Below are positions 14,971-25,247 of a stretch of DNA of 64,000 bases, in pieces. Origin of the DNA: Nitratireductor arenosus (GTDB lineage Bacteria; Pseudomonadota; Alphaproteobacteria; Rhizobiales; Rhizobiaceae). The DNA lies in NCBI RefSeq assembly GCF_009742725.1, contig NZ_WPHG01000003.1:434001-498000 (forward strand), in the 5' to 3' direction. Numbering within the stretch: position 1 is the first letter of the stretch; each line of letters begins with the position of its first letter. Both the position numbers and the translations under genes were made by a program. A model generated the notes under the pieces. It was given only the letters and a program-made list of their open reading frames with translations. It did not search any database and was not told the origin of the DNA.

Positions 14971-16022
14971 GACGTCGCCTCCGGCGTTTCGTCCGCCGCC
15001 GCGATGCCGCGTGCGGCGGCCGCGCGCGCCACCGGCTCGGGCGGGCGCCGCGCCGGGTCGGGATCGTGCAGGAAACAGGCCGCGTCGCTGGCGCCGGCGG
15101 GGTAGGGGTGCGGGCGTTCCGCCCGGCAGCGCGCGAAGGCGTGGTCGCAGCGCGGGTTGAAGGCGCAGCCGTCGGGGATGGCGCCCAGGCGCGGCATCGC
15201 GCCCGGAATCTGCGCCAGTTCCTCGTCGGGGTCGCCGGCCAGCGAAGGGATCGCCGACATCAGCCCGTGCGTATAAGGGTGCTGCGGATGTTTGACGACC
15301 GCGCGCACCGGCCCGATCTCGGCGAGCCGGCCCGCATAAAGCACGCACACCCGGTCGGCGGTTTCCGCGATCACCCCCATGTCGTGCGTGATCAGCATCA
15401 CCGATGCGCCGCGCTCCGAGCATAGCCGTTTCAACAGCGCGATGATCTGGGCCTGTACCGACACGTCGAGCGCCGTGGTCGGTTCGTCGGCGATCACCAG
15501 TTCGGGGTCGGCGCACAGCGCCAGCGCGATCACCACCCGCTGGCGCATGCCGCCGGAGAACTGGTGCGGATAGGCCGAAAGCCGGGCGCCGGCGGCCGGG
15601 ATGCCGACCTCCTCGAGCAGTTTCTGCGCCTTGTCGCGCGCCGCGCGCTGCGACAGGCGCTCGTGGGTGAGGATGGTTTCGGTGAGCTGGTCGCCGATCC
15701 GGTAGAGCGGGTTGAGGCTGGTCAGCGGGTCCTGGAAGATCATGCCGATGCGCCGGCCGCGTATGCGCCGCATCTGGTCCGGCCCGAGATCGTCGATGCG
15801 CTCGCCGCCGAGCCGGATCTCGCCGGCCGCCACCCGCCCCGGCGGCTCCAGGAGGCCGATAATCGCCGAGCCGGTGATCGACTTGCCGGCGCCCGATTCG
15901 CCGACCACCCCCAGCACCTCGCCCGGCGCGATGTCGAACGACAGATCGTCGATCGCCCGGAGCACGCCGCCGCGCGTGGGGATCTCGACCCGGAGATTGC
16001 GGACGGAAAGCGTTGCGGTCAT
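14967..16022 (-). CDS. peptide/nickel-type ABC transporter ATPase (DppD/OppD-like)
   Basis: 351 residues. Walker A GESGAGKSI, Q-loop FQDPLTSLNPLY, signature QFSGGMRQRVVIALAL, Walker B LVIADEPTTALD, H-loop ITHDM, and the C-terminal DppD extension with CAFNPRCDHAFARC. It pairs with the DppF-like subunit downstream. Both junctions are four-base ATGA overlaps (with the permease upstream at 16019-16022 and the ATPase downstream at 14967-14970), so the four distal genes are tightly coupled. A proline/arginine-rich tail of ~35 residues follows the Cys extension. Confidence 0.92.
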   Translation of the reverse strand: MTATLSVRNLRVEIPTRGGVLRAIDDLSFDIAPGEVLGVVGESGAGKSITGSAIIGLLEPPGRVAAGEIRLGGERIDDLGPDQMRRIRGRRIGMIFQDPLTSLNPLYRIGDQLTETILTHERLSQRAARDKAQKLLEEVGIPAAGARLSAYPHQFSGGMRQRVVIALALCADPELVIADEPTTALDVSVQAQIIALLKRLCSERGASVMLITHDMGVIAETADRVCVLYAGRLAEIGPVRAVVKHPQHPYTHGLMSAIPSLAGDPDEELAQIPGAMPRLGAIPDGCAFNPRCDHAFARCRAERPHPYPAGASDAACFLHDPDPARRPPEPVARAAAARGIAAADETPEATS

Positions 16023-16975
16023 CTGAGCTTCGGATTGAGTGCGTCGCGCAGCCAGTCGCCGAGCAGGTTGACGGCGAGCGCGAGGATTGCCAGCGTGATG
16101 CCGGGGAAGATGGTGATCCACCATTCGCCGGAGAACAAGAAATCGTTGCCGATCCGGATCAGCGTGCCCAGCGACGGCTCGGTCGGCGGCACGCCGACGC
16201 CCAGAAACGACAGCGTCGCCTCGGTGATGATGGCCAGCGCCAGATTGATCGTCGCGATCACCAGCACCGGTCCCATTACATTGGGCAGCACGTGCTTGAA
16301 CATGATCGTCCACGGCCTCAGTCCGATCAGCCGCGCGGCCAGCACATATTCCTTGTTGGCCTCCACCAGCACCGAGCCGCGCACCGTGCGCGCATATTGC
16401 ACCCAGAACGACAGCCCGATCGACAGCACCAGCACCACCAGCACCACCTGGTCGTAGGATTGCGGCCCGGCCATCGCCCGCGCCACGCCGTTGATCAGAA
16501 GCGCGATCAGGATGGCGGGAAAGGTGAGCTGCACGTCGGCAATGCGCATGATGACGGAATCGACCGCCCCGCCGATATAACCGGCCACCAGGCCGAGCGT
16601 GACGCCGATCACCATCGCGAACAAGACGCTGGCGAACCCCACCGCCAGCGAGATGCGCATGCCGTAAAGGATGGTCGACAGGATGTCGCGGCCCTGGTCG
16701 TCGGTGCCGAGCAGGAAGCGCGGATTGCCGCCCTCCATCCAGGCCGGCGGATAGAACGAATCCAGGATCGAGATCGTGGCCGGGTCGAACGGGTTGTGCG
16801 GCGCCACCAGCGGCGCGAACGCCGCCGATAGGATCATGACGAGCGTGACGGCGGCCGACACCACCGTCACCGGCGAGCGGGTGAAGGAGTACCACAGATC
16901 GGACTCGATCGCCCGGCGCAACGGTCCCCGCGCCGGTGCCGCGCCGCTTGTGTCCTCGCCGACGACATGGGGCAT
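16019..16975 (-). CDS. ABC transporter permease (DppC-like)
   Basis: A 318-residue inner-membrane permease with an N-terminal OppC/DppC leader segment, a first membrane helix (VTVVSAAVTLVMILSAAFAP), then five more helices and the EAA loop VEANKEYVLAARLIGLRPWTI. FLLGTDDQGRDILSTILYG is the typical DppC motif ahead of the transport core. It lies three bases after the DppB-like gene and overlaps the ATPase downstream by four bases. Forms the channel with the DppB-like partner. Confidence 0.92.
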   Translation of the reverse strand: MPHVVGEDTSGAAPARGPLRRAIESDLWYSFTRSPVTVVSAAVTLVMILSAAFAPLVAPHNPFDPATISILDSFYPPAWMEGGNPRFLLGTDDQGRDILSTILYGMRISLAVGFASVLFAMVIGVTLGLVAGYIGGAVDSVIMRIADVQLTFPAILIALLINGVARAMAGPQSYDQVVLVVLVLSIGLSFWVQYARTVRGSVLVEANKEYVLAARLIGLRPWTIMFKHVLPNVMGPVLVIATINLALAIITEATLSFLGVGVPPTEPSLGTLIRIGNDFLFSGEWWITIFPGITLAILALAVNLLGDWLRDALNPKLR

Positions 16976-16978
16976 CGG

Positions 16979-17959
16979 CTATCTCCTGGCTTCGCCGAGG
17001 CGAATGCGCGGGTCGACCGCCACGTAGAGCAGGTCGACGATGAAGTTGATCGCCACGAACAGGAACGCGATCAAAAGCAGGTAGGCGGCCATGATCGGGA
17101 TATCGACATTCTGCACCGCCTGCAGGAACAACAGCCCCATGCCCGGCCATTGGAACACGGTTTCGGTGATGATCGCGAAGGCGATGATCGAGCCGAGTTG
17201 CAGTCCGGTGATGGTGATCACCGGCACCAGCGTGTTTTTCAGCGCGTGGCCGAAATTGACGGCGCGCCGCGACAGCCCGCGCGCGCGGGCGAACTTGATG
17301 TAATCGGTTCTCAGCACTTCCAGCATCTCGCCGCGCACCAGCCGCATGATCAGCGTCATCTGAAACAGGCCGAGGGTGATCGCCGGCAGGATCAGCGACA
17401 ACAGGCCCGATCTGGTCAAAAACCCGGTCGTCCACATCCCGCCGATGCTGACCGTCTCGCCGCGTCCGAACGAGGGCAGCCAGCCGAGATTCACCGACAC
17501 CACGAAGATCAGCAGGATGCCGATCAGAAAGGTCGGCAGCGACACGCCGATCAGGCTGATGGCCAGGAAACCGCGCGCCAAAAGCGTGTTGCGGTAGAGC
17601 CCTGTATAGACGCCCATCGGCACGCCGACGGCGAGCGCGAATAGCGCCGAGACGAAGGACAGCTCCAGCGTCGCCGGCAGGCGCGAGGCGATCAGTGCGG
17701 CGACCGGCTGTTTGAACTGGTAGGAAATGCCGAAATCGATCTGCACCGCCCTCACGATGAAGCGGGAAAACTGGATCATCACCGGATCGTTGAGGCCGAG
17801 CGCCTGGCGCAAAGCCTCGCGCTCGGCCGGCGACGTGTCGACCCCGACGAGCTGGTTCACCGGGTCGCCGACGAAGCGGAACATCAGGAAGGAAATCAGC
17901 GCGACGACAAGCATGACGCCGAGCGCCTGGACGAACCGCCTGATGGCGAATGCGATCAT
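16979..17959 (-). CDS. ABC transporter permease (DppB-like)
   Basis: A 326-residue six-helix permease that begins MIAFAIRRFVQALGVMLVVALISF, the standard DppB N-terminus. The periplasmic segment with FRFVGDPVNQLVG and the EAA loop LRTDYIKFARARGLSRRAVNFGHALKN (residues ~215) are typical. First permease after the binding-protein gene, from which it is separated by 73 bases containing a strong GC hairpin. Works with the DppC-like protein. Confidence 0.92.
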   Translation of the reverse strand: MIAFAIRRFVQALGVMLVVALISFLMFRFVGDPVNQLVGVDTSPAEREALRQALGLNDPVMIQFSRFIVRAVQIDFGISYQFKQPVAALIASRLPATLELSFVSALFALAVGVPMGVYTGLYRNTLLARGFLAISLIGVSLPTFLIGILLIFVVSVNLGWLPSFGRGETVSIGGMWTTGFLTRSGLLSLILPAITLGLFQMTLIMRLVRGEMLEVLRTDYIKFARARGLSRRAVNFGHALKNTLVPVITITGLQLGSIIAFAIITETVFQWPGMGLLFLQAVQNVDIPIMAAYLLLIAFLFVAINFIVDLLYVAVDPRIRLGEARR

Positions 17960-17986
17960 GAATCTGTGCCCCTGAAGTCCATGCCA

Positions 17987-18011
17987 CCCCCGCGCGCGGC
18001 GCGCGCGGGGG
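17987..18011 (-). repeat. very stable GC hairpin between binding-protein and permease genes
   Basis: An 11-bp perfect stem (17987-17997 with 18001-18011, arm CCCCCGCGCGC) closes on a three-base loop. It lies 21 bases after the stop of the binding-protein gene, inside the operon. Such a hairpin can partly stop transcription or protect the upstream mRNA from 3' exonucleases, giving more binding protein than permease. No T-run follows, so full termination is unlikely. Confidence 0.6.
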
Positions 18012-18032
18012 ATCAGATGGCGCTTTGGACGT

Positions 18033-19649
18033 TCAGTTCACCGTGGCCCAGTAGAACAGGACCTGGTTGTCCGGGCGCTGGACAATGTCGATGTTCTTGC
18101 GCTTGCCCCACACCAGCGACTGCTGGTGCAAGGGGATGTGCGAGACTTCGTTCGTCATGATCGTGTAGGCTTCCTTGATCAGCGCATCGCGCTTTTCAGG
18201 ATCGATTTCGACCACGATCTTGGCCGCCAGCGCGTCGACTTCCTCGCTGCAATAGCCGCCGAGATTGAACGGCCCGCCCTTGCCGGTCTCGTCGCGGCAG
18301 CCGACCAGATTGGTGATCACGTTCCAGGAATCGAACGAACCGGGCGTCCAGCCGAGCAGGTAGAAGTCGGTGTCGTAGCCGCCGGGCGCCAGCACCTTGG
18401 CGAAATACTGCGCCTTGGGCTGGGCGTTGAGGTTCACCTTCACGCCGATGCGCGCCAGCATCGACACCACCGCCTGGCAGATCGCCTCGTCATTGACATA
18501 GCGGTCGTTCGGGCAGTCCATGCCGACCGAGAAGCCGTCCGGATAGCCGGCGTCGGCCAGAAGCTTCTTGGCCGCGTCCGGATCGTAGGGCAGCCGCTTG
18601 AAATCGCCCGAGCCGGTGAACAGCTCGTTGGCGATCAAAAGCGGCACCGGCGTCGACAGGCCGCGCATCACGCGCTCCTTGATCGCCTCCATGTCGATCG
18701 CCTGGTAGACCGCCTTGCGCACATTGACGTCGCGGAACGGGTTCTTGCCCTTGACGTCGGACGTCGGCAACTCGTCGCGGAACTGGTTAAAGCCGAGATG
18801 GATCACGCGCAGCTCCGGCCCGGTCAGCGCCTCGGTGTTGGGGTCGCTGTTGACGCGCGGAATGTCCTGCACGGGAACCGGGTCGACCAGGTCGACATCG
18901 CCGGCCAGAAGCGCGGCGACGCGCGTGCCGTCGGCGGCGATCGGCGTGAACACCACCTCGGTCAGATTGTGTTCCGGCTCGCCCCACCAGCTTTCATTGG
19001 GCTTGAAGATCGTCTTCACGCCGGGTTCGTGGCTGTCGATCTGGAAAGGTCCGGTCCCGTTCGCCTTGAACGCCGCCGGTCCGGGATTGGTGTCGCGCGC
19101 CGACACCGGCGAGACCGCGCCTTCGGCTTCGGCCCATTCCTTGTCGAAAATATACCAGGTGTCCCACTCGTAATGCAGGATCGGATTGGGCGAGGTAAGC
19201 TTCACCTCCACCGTATGGTCGTCGATTTTGCTCCATTCGGAATCGGCCGGGATGCGGGTCTTCAGGTCGGACGTCTCGGCGCGCACGCGGTCGGCCGAGA
19301 AGATGACGTCGTCGGCGGTGAAGTCGTTGCCGTTGGCGAATTTCACCCCCTTGCGCAGATGAAAGCGCCAGGTCAGCGGGTCGACGACCTCCCAGCTTTC
19401 GGCCAGGCCCGGAATGATCTTGAGATCCTTGTCGCGCTTGGTCAGGCCCTCATAGACATTGCCGAGCATGCCGAGCGTGAAGGTCTCGTTGAGCGAATAG
19501 GGATCGAGCGCGTTCAGCGTGCCTTGAAAGGCGAACCGCAAGGTTTCGGCTTGCGCGGTCGACCCGAGAAGCAGTCCCGCGCCCGCGGCAGCCAGTGCAA
19601 CCTTGCGGCTTCGCGCGCGCAGACCACGGAAAGATTGTCCGATGCTCAT
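18033..19649 (-). CDS. ABC transporter substrate-binding protein (DppA/OppA family, SBP type 5)
   Basis: A 538-residue periplasmic binding protein. Residues 1-34 form a signal peptide with twin basic start, hydrophobic VALAAAGAGLLLG and an AQA-E cleavage site. The mature part shows SBP_bac_5 features: LDPYSLNETFTLGMLGNVYEGLTKRD, LAESWEVVDPLTWRFHLRKGVKFANGNDFTADDV and the C-terminal NEVSHIPLHQQSLVWGKRKN. First gene of the five-gene importer. Its ligand is not clear; with bkd genes upstream on the same strand and AtuA facing it, a peptide or a branched organic acid ester are both possible. The upstream 256-base gap holds the promoter and an inverted repeat. Confidence 0.92.
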   Translation of the reverse strand: MSIGQSFRGLRARSRKVALAAAGAGLLLGSTAQAETLRFAFQGTLNALDPYSLNETFTLGMLGNVYEGLTKRDKDLKIIPGLAESWEVVDPLTWRFHLRKGVKFANGNDFTADDVIFSADRVRAETSDLKTRIPADSEWSKIDDHTVEVKLTSPNPILHYEWDTWYIFDKEWAEAEGAVSPVSARDTNPGPAAFKANGTGPFQIDSHEPGVKTIFKPNESWWGEPEHNLTEVVFTPIAADGTRVAALLAGDVDLVDPVPVQDIPRVNSDPNTEALTGPELRVIHLGFNQFRDELPTSDVKGKNPFRDVNVRKAVYQAIDMEAIKERVMRGLSTPVPLLIANELFTGSGDFKRLPYDPDAAKKLLADAGYPDGFSVGMDCPNDRYVNDEAICQAVVSMLARIGVKVNLNAQPKAQYFAKVLAPGGYDTDFYLLGWTPGSFDSWNVITNLVGCRDETGKGGPFNLGGYCSEEVDALAAKIVVEIDPEKRDALIKEAYTIMTNEVSHIPLHQQSLVWGKRKNIDIVQRPDNQVLFYWATVN

Positions 19650-19846
19650 GATTGTCTTCTCCCATTAGCGAGCATTGATGGTTTTTTGATTATCAGAAGA
19701 AATGCTCTCGGCCGGCACTATTCAGAAAACCCGCACGGCGCGCAAGCCATGATGTGGTCGGACCCGGCGCGGTCGTGTCGAAAATGCGCGCGATCGGCGT
19801 AAAGCAGGCATGATCTGCGCGGCGGATCGTCGAAAGCCGACGGAAT

Positions 19847-19874
19847 GATGCGAAGTCGTGCCTGAATTCGCATC
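19847..19874. repeat. 8-bp perfect inverted repeat between lpd and the ABC importer
   Basis: Arms GATGCGAA (19847-19854) and TTCGCATC (19867-19874), 12-base loop. It starts 32 bases past the lpd stop and about 200 bases before the binding-protein start, on the minus strand. It could end the bkd transcript or bind a regulator of the importer. No T-run is present. A promoter for the importer is expected in 19680-19720 (AT-rich, TGATAAT on the minus strand) but the -35 is unclear. Confidence 0.4.
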
Positions 19875-19905
19875 GTTCGATCCCGGTCGCGAATGCCGGC
19901 CCGTG

Positions 19906-21300
19906 TCAGATATGCAGGGCATGGCCGAGGGTGCGCAGGGCCGCTTCCTGGAATGACTCCCCCAGTGTCGGATGGGCGTGGATCGTCTGCGCGACATCTT
20001 CCAGCCGCGCGCCCATTTCGATGGCGTGGGCGAAATAGGAGGCGAGTTCGGAAATTTGCGAGCCGGCCGCCTGAACGCCGACGACGAGATGATTGTCGGC
20101 CCGCGCCACGATACGCACGAAGCCGTCGTCGCGCTCGATCGTCATGGCGCGGCCGTTGGCCTGCAGCGGAAAGCTTGCGGTGCGCACGTCGAGCCCGGTC
20201 TTGGCCGCCTCCTGCGGCGACAGGCCGGCCGACACGATCTCGGGATCGGTGAAGCAGACCGCCGGCACGCATCGTCGGTCCCATGCGCGCCGTTTGCCGG
20301 CGATGATCTCGGCCACCATTTCGCCCTGCGCCATCGCGCGATGTGCCAGCATCGGTTCGCCGGTCACGTCGCCGACCGCGTGGACGCCGCGCATCGAGGT
20401 GCGGCATTGGTCGTCGACGGCGATGAAACGTCCGTCCATGGTCAGGTCGAGCTCCTCCAGCCCCCAGCCCTCTGTGGCCGGCGCTCGGCCGACCGTGACC
20501 AGCACCGCGTCGGCCGGCACCGTGCCGGCTTGCGTACCGTTGGTATAGGAAAGCGTTCCGGCGTTCTTGGCATGTCGTTCCGCCTTGACGCCGGTCAGCA
20601 CCGTCACGCCAAGCGCCTCGAGACGCTTCTTGACCGGCCTGGTCAGTTCTTCGTCATAGGCGGGCAGGATGCGGTCCATGGCTTCGAGCACGCTCACCTG
20701 GCTGCCGAGCTTGGCGAAGGCCGTGCCCAGTTCCAACCCGATATAACCTGCGCCGACCACCGCCAGGCTTTTCGGGATTTCCGTCAGCGCCAGCGCACCG
20801 GTCGACGACAGGATGTCGCCGCCGAACGGTAGGCCCGGCAGCTCGACCGGGTTCGAGCCGGTCGCGATCACGATCTGCTCGGCCTCGATGGTCTGGGTGC
20901 CGGTCGCGGTGTCCACATGCACGGTCTTGCCGTCGCGAAATCGTGCCCAGCCGTCGACATGCTTGACGCCGGCCTTTTTCAGAAGCCCGCTCACCCCGTT
21001 GGTGAGCCGGTGCACGATGCCGTCCTTCCATTCGAGCGTTCTGGGATAGTCGATCCTGGCCTCGCCGGTCTGGATGCCGAGCGGCGTGTCGCCTCCGGCA
21101 AACGCGCTCGCCTTGGCGAACTCGTCCGCCGCGTGGATCAGCGCTTTGGAGGGAATGCAGCCGACATTGAGGCAGGTTCCGCCCGGTTTCTCGGCTTCCA
21201 CGATCACCGTGTCGATGCCGAGCTGGCCGGCGCGTATGGCGCAGACATACCCGCCCGGCCCGGCGCCGATGACCAGCAATTGGCACTTGATGTCTCTCAT
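19906..21300 (-). CDS. lpd: dihydrolipoyl dehydrogenase (E3) of the branched-chain keto acid complex
   Basis: 464 residues, the normal length. FAD motif GAGPGGYVCA at residues 12-21; redox disulfide GGTCLNVGCIPSKAL (Cys43, Cys48); NAD motif VVGAGYIGLELG; C-terminal His-Glu pair in HAHPTLGESFQEA. It reoxidises the dihydrolipoyl arms of E2 and passes electrons to NAD. Start five bases after the E2 stop; last gene of the bkd operon. A second E3 for pyruvate/2-oxoglutarate dehydrogenases is expected elsewhere in the genome. Confidence 0.93.
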   Translation of the reverse strand: MRDIKCQLLVIGAGPGGYVCAIRAGQLGIDTVIVEAEKPGGTCLNVGCIPSKALIHAADEFAKASAFAGGDTPLGIQTGEARIDYPRTLEWKDGIVHRLTNGVSGLLKKAGVKHVDGWARFRDGKTVHVDTATGTQTIEAEQIVIATGSNPVELPGLPFGGDILSSTGALALTEIPKSLAVVGAGYIGLELGTAFAKLGSQVSVLEAMDRILPAYDEELTRPVKKRLEALGVTVLTGVKAERHAKNAGTLSYTNGTQAGTVPADAVLVTVGRAPATEGWGLEELDLTMDGRFIAVDDQCRTSMRGVHAVGDVTGEPMLAHRAMAQGEMVAEIIAGKRRAWDRRCVPAVCFTDPEIVSAGLSPQEAAKTGLDVRTASFPLQANGRAMTIERDDGFVRIVARADNHLVVGVQAAGSQISELASYFAHAIEMGARLEDVAQTIHAHPTLGESFQEAALRTLGHALHI

Positions 21301-21304
21301 CCTG

Positions 21305-22657
21305 TCAGTCCTCGATGAAGATCGATGCCGGCGTTTCCAGAAGCGTCTTGATCCGCTGGACGAACACGGCCGCGTCCCAGCCGTCGATGATGCGGTGGTC
21401 GAAGCTCGACGACAGGTTCATCATCTTCGCGGGCAGGAACTGGGCGCCGTCCCAGACCGGACGCACCTGCATCTTGTTGACGCCGATGATCGCGACCTCG
21501 GGATGGTTGATGACCGGCGTGGTGGCAATGCCGCCGAGCGCGCCGAGCGAGGTGATGGTGATGGTCGAGCCGGACAGTTCCTCGCGGGTCGCCGTGCCGT
21601 TGCGCCCAGCCTCGGCCAGCCTGGCGATTTCCGCCGCGCAGGACCACAAATCGAGCGTTTCGGCGTGCCGCACCACGGGCACCACCAGCCCGTTGCGGGT
21701 CTGGGTGGCGATCCCGACATGCACGCCGCCATGCTGGTGCACGATACCGGCCTCGTCGTCGTAGAGCGCGTTCAGGCTCGGCTGCTCGCGGATCGCCCTG
21801 ACCATGGCCAGAAGCAGGAACGGCAACAGCGTCAGCCGTGTCTGGTCGTCGCGCTTGCGCGTGTTAAGGGCGGCGCGCAGATCCTCCAGCGCGTCCATCT
21901 CCACTTCCTCGACATAGGTGATGTGTGGGATGCGCGATTTCGCCACCTGCATCTTTTCGGCGATGCGCCGCCGCAGGCCCACCACCTTGAAGTCGGTGAC
22001 GCGGTTGTCGGGCGCGCGCGCGGCGGCCGTGCCGGGGCGGGCGCCGGCGTCCAGATGCAAATCGAGATCCTCGTGGGTGATGCGGCCGGCCGGACCGCTG
22101 CCACGCACGAAACGCAAATCGACGCCGGCCTCGCGCGCCCGCAGTCGCACCGCCGGCGCGGCGAGCGGCCTGTCGCCTTCCTTGCGCGTCTGGGCCGGCA
22201 GGCTGCGGTCGCGGGTGGCTTTGCCCGCCGGGGACGTCGTCTTATCCGGCTGTCTGCGCGCCGAGACGGGCGCGTCCTGTGCCTCACCGCCGCCATCGGG
22301 CTCCTCTTTCAGGCTGGTCTCGCGTGTGTCGGCTGCCGGCTGTGCCGGCGCGTCCTCGTCTTCCGCCAGCGGCTCGGCCGGCCGCGGCGTGGCGGCCGCG
22401 TCGGTGTTGCCGTCGCCGGCGACCTCGATCTTCAAGAGCGGCGCGCCGACCGAGATCTGCTCGCCGACCTCGCCGCCGAGCCAGGCGACGATGCCTTCGA
22501 CCGGCGAGGGAATTTCCACCGTCGCCTTGTCGGTCATCACGGCGGCCAGCACCATGTCCTCGTTCACCGGATCGCCGACCTTGACGTGCCATTCGACCAG
22601 TTCGGCCTCCGCGATCCCCTCGCCGACATCCGGCATCTTGATGACGTGCTGGCCCAT
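21305..22657 (-). CDS. bkdB: branched-chain keto acid dehydrogenase E2, dihydrolipoamide acyltransferase
   Basis: 450 residues. N-terminal lipoyl domain with the lipoylated Lys44 in MTDKATVEIPSPVEG. A long Pro/Ala/charged linker (~residues 75-150) leads to a peripheral E3-binding domain (VRLRAREAGVDLRFVRGSG). The catalytic domain ends with the acyltransferase active site FDHRIIDGWDAAVFVQ. It moves acyl groups of isobutyryl, 2-methylbutyryl and isovaleryl type to CoA. One lipoyl domain only, as usual for BkdB. Junctions with E1 beta (one base) and E3 (four bases) are tight. Confidence 0.93.
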   Translation of the reverse strand: MGQHVIKMPDVGEGIAEAELVEWHVKVGDPVNEDMVLAAVMTDKATVEIPSPVEGIVAWLGGEVGEQISVGAPLLKIEVAGDGNTDAAATPRPAEPLAEDEDAPAQPAADTRETSLKEEPDGGGEAQDAPVSARRQPDKTTSPAGKATRDRSLPAQTRKEGDRPLAAPAVRLRAREAGVDLRFVRGSGPAGRITHEDLDLHLDAGARPGTAAARAPDNRVTDFKVVGLRRRIAEKMQVAKSRIPHITYVEEVEMDALEDLRAALNTRKRDDQTRLTLLPFLLLAMVRAIREQPSLNALYDDEAGIVHQHGGVHVGIATQTRNGLVVPVVRHAETLDLWSCAAEIARLAEAGRNGTATREELSGSTITITSLGALGGIATTPVINHPEVAIIGVNKMQVRPVWDGAQFLPAKMMNLSSSFDHRIIDGWDAAVFVQRIKTLLETPASIFIED

Positions 22658-22658
22658 C

Positions 22659-23672
22659 TCAGCCCTCCATCAGTTCGCCGAGCGCGGCGCCGACCCGTGC
22701 CGGGCCGGGAAAATAGGTCCATTCCTGCGCGTGCGGGTAGGGCGTGTCCCAGCCGGTGACGCGCCGGATCGGCGCTTCCAAATGGTAGAAGCAATGTTCC
22801 TGCACCAGCGCGGCGAGTTCGGCGCCGAAACCCGAGGTCAGCGTCGCCTCGTGCACGATCAGGCAGCGTCCGGTCTTCTTCACCGAGGCCACGATCGTGT
22901 CGAGGTCGACCGGCAGCAGCGTCCTCAGGTCGATCACCTCGGCGTCGACGCCGCTCTCCTCGGCCGCCGCCTCGGCCACGTAAACCATGGTGCCGTAGGC
23001 GAGCACGGTGACGGCGCCGCCCTCGCGCCGCACCACCGCCTTGCCCAGCGGTTCGGTGAAATGGCCGGCCGGCACTTCGCCCAGCGCGTGCTTCGACCAC
23101 GGGATGATCGGCTTGTCGTGATGGCCGTCGAAGGGACCGTTATAAAGCCGCTTCGGCTCCAGGAAGATCACCGGGTTGTCGTCCTCGATCGAGGCGATCA
23201 AAAGCCCCTTGGCGTCATACGGGTTCGACGGCACCACCACTTTCAGCCCCGAGACGTGGGTGAACAGCGCCTCCGGGCTCTGGCTGTGGGTCTGGCCGCC
23301 GAAAATGCCGCCGCCGGTCGGCATGCGGATGGTGAGTGGGCAGGTGAAATCGCCTGCCGAGCGGTGGCGCAGGCGCGCGGCCTCCGACACGATCTGGTCG
23401 TAGGCTGGATAGACATAGTCGGCGAACTGGATTTCCACGCACGGCCTCAGCCCATAGGCGGCCATGCCGATCGCCGTGCCGACAATACCGCATTCGCTGA
23501 TCGGGCTGTCGAAGCAGCGGTCGCGCCCGAACCGTTCCTGCAGGCCCTGGGTGCAGCGGAACACGCCGCCGAAATAACCGACATCCTCGCCGAACACGAC
23601 GACATTGTCGTCCTTTTCCATCGCCACCATATGGGCGTCGCGGATCGCCTCGATCATCGTCATGCGCGGCAT
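22659..23672 (-). CDS. bkdA2: branched-chain keto acid dehydrogenase E1 beta
   Basis: 337 residues, standard length. Motifs NVVVFGEDVGYFGGVFR, FDSPISECGIVGTAIGMAAYGLRP and IRMPTGGGIFGGQTHSQSPEA place it in the 2-oxoisovalerate (not pyruvate) dehydrogenase beta group. The beta subunit completes the thiamine diphosphate site of the alpha2beta2 E1. ATG 23672 (MPRMTM) lies two bases after the E1 alpha stop. An ATG nine bases downstream (MTM) is a possible alternative start. Confidence 0.93.
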   Translation of the reverse strand: MPRMTMIEAIRDAHMVAMEKDDNVVVFGEDVGYFGGVFRCTQGLQERFGRDRCFDSPISECGIVGTAIGMAAYGLRPCVEIQFADYVYPAYDQIVSEAARLRHRSAGDFTCPLTIRMPTGGGIFGGQTHSQSPEALFTHVSGLKVVVPSNPYDAKGLLIASIEDDNPVIFLEPKRLYNGPFDGHHDKPIIPWSKHALGEVPAGHFTEPLGKAVVRREGGAVTVLAYGTMVYVAEAAAEESGVDAEVIDLRTLLPVDLDTIVASVKKTGRCLIVHEATLTSGFGAELAALVQEHCFYHLEAPIRRVTGWDTPYPHAQEWTYFPGPARVGAALGELMEG

Positions 23673-23674
23673 CG

Positions 23675-25072
<1,398 letters not shown>

Positions 25073-25141
25073 CTACGGCCGGTGTCGCGCCGGCGAAATT
25101 TTGTGAGCCGGAAGGCCGCTCAAACACGCGCAGTCTTGCGC

Positions 25142-25203
25142 GAAAAAATCGCGGTTTTGGCGGCACTTTTGCGATTTTTGCAAATTTTTGCAGAAAAAAT
25201 CGC
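25142..25203. promoter_or_regulatory. phased A/T tracts with direct and inverted repeats upstream of bkd operon
   Basis: GAAAAAATCGC occurs at 25142-25152 and 25193-25203; an inverted near-copy GCGATTTTTGC is at 25171-25181; ATTTTTGCA is repeated in tandem with a 10-base period (25174-25182, 25184-25192). A/T tracts centre near 25146, 25157, 25169, 25177, 25187 and 25197, close to one per helical turn, so the DNA should be curved. It lies in the 340-base gap between bkdA1 and the metallophosphoesterase, which otherwise shows no gene. Known bkd operons are controlled by Lrp-type BkdR, which binds repeated sites; no such gene is in view. The minus-strand gene upstream ends here, so part may also terminate its transcript. 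Confidence 0.5.
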
Positions 25204-25247
25204 AGTTTCTGTGGCCGAATCGACGCGTTTTTCGGGCCGAAAACGGC

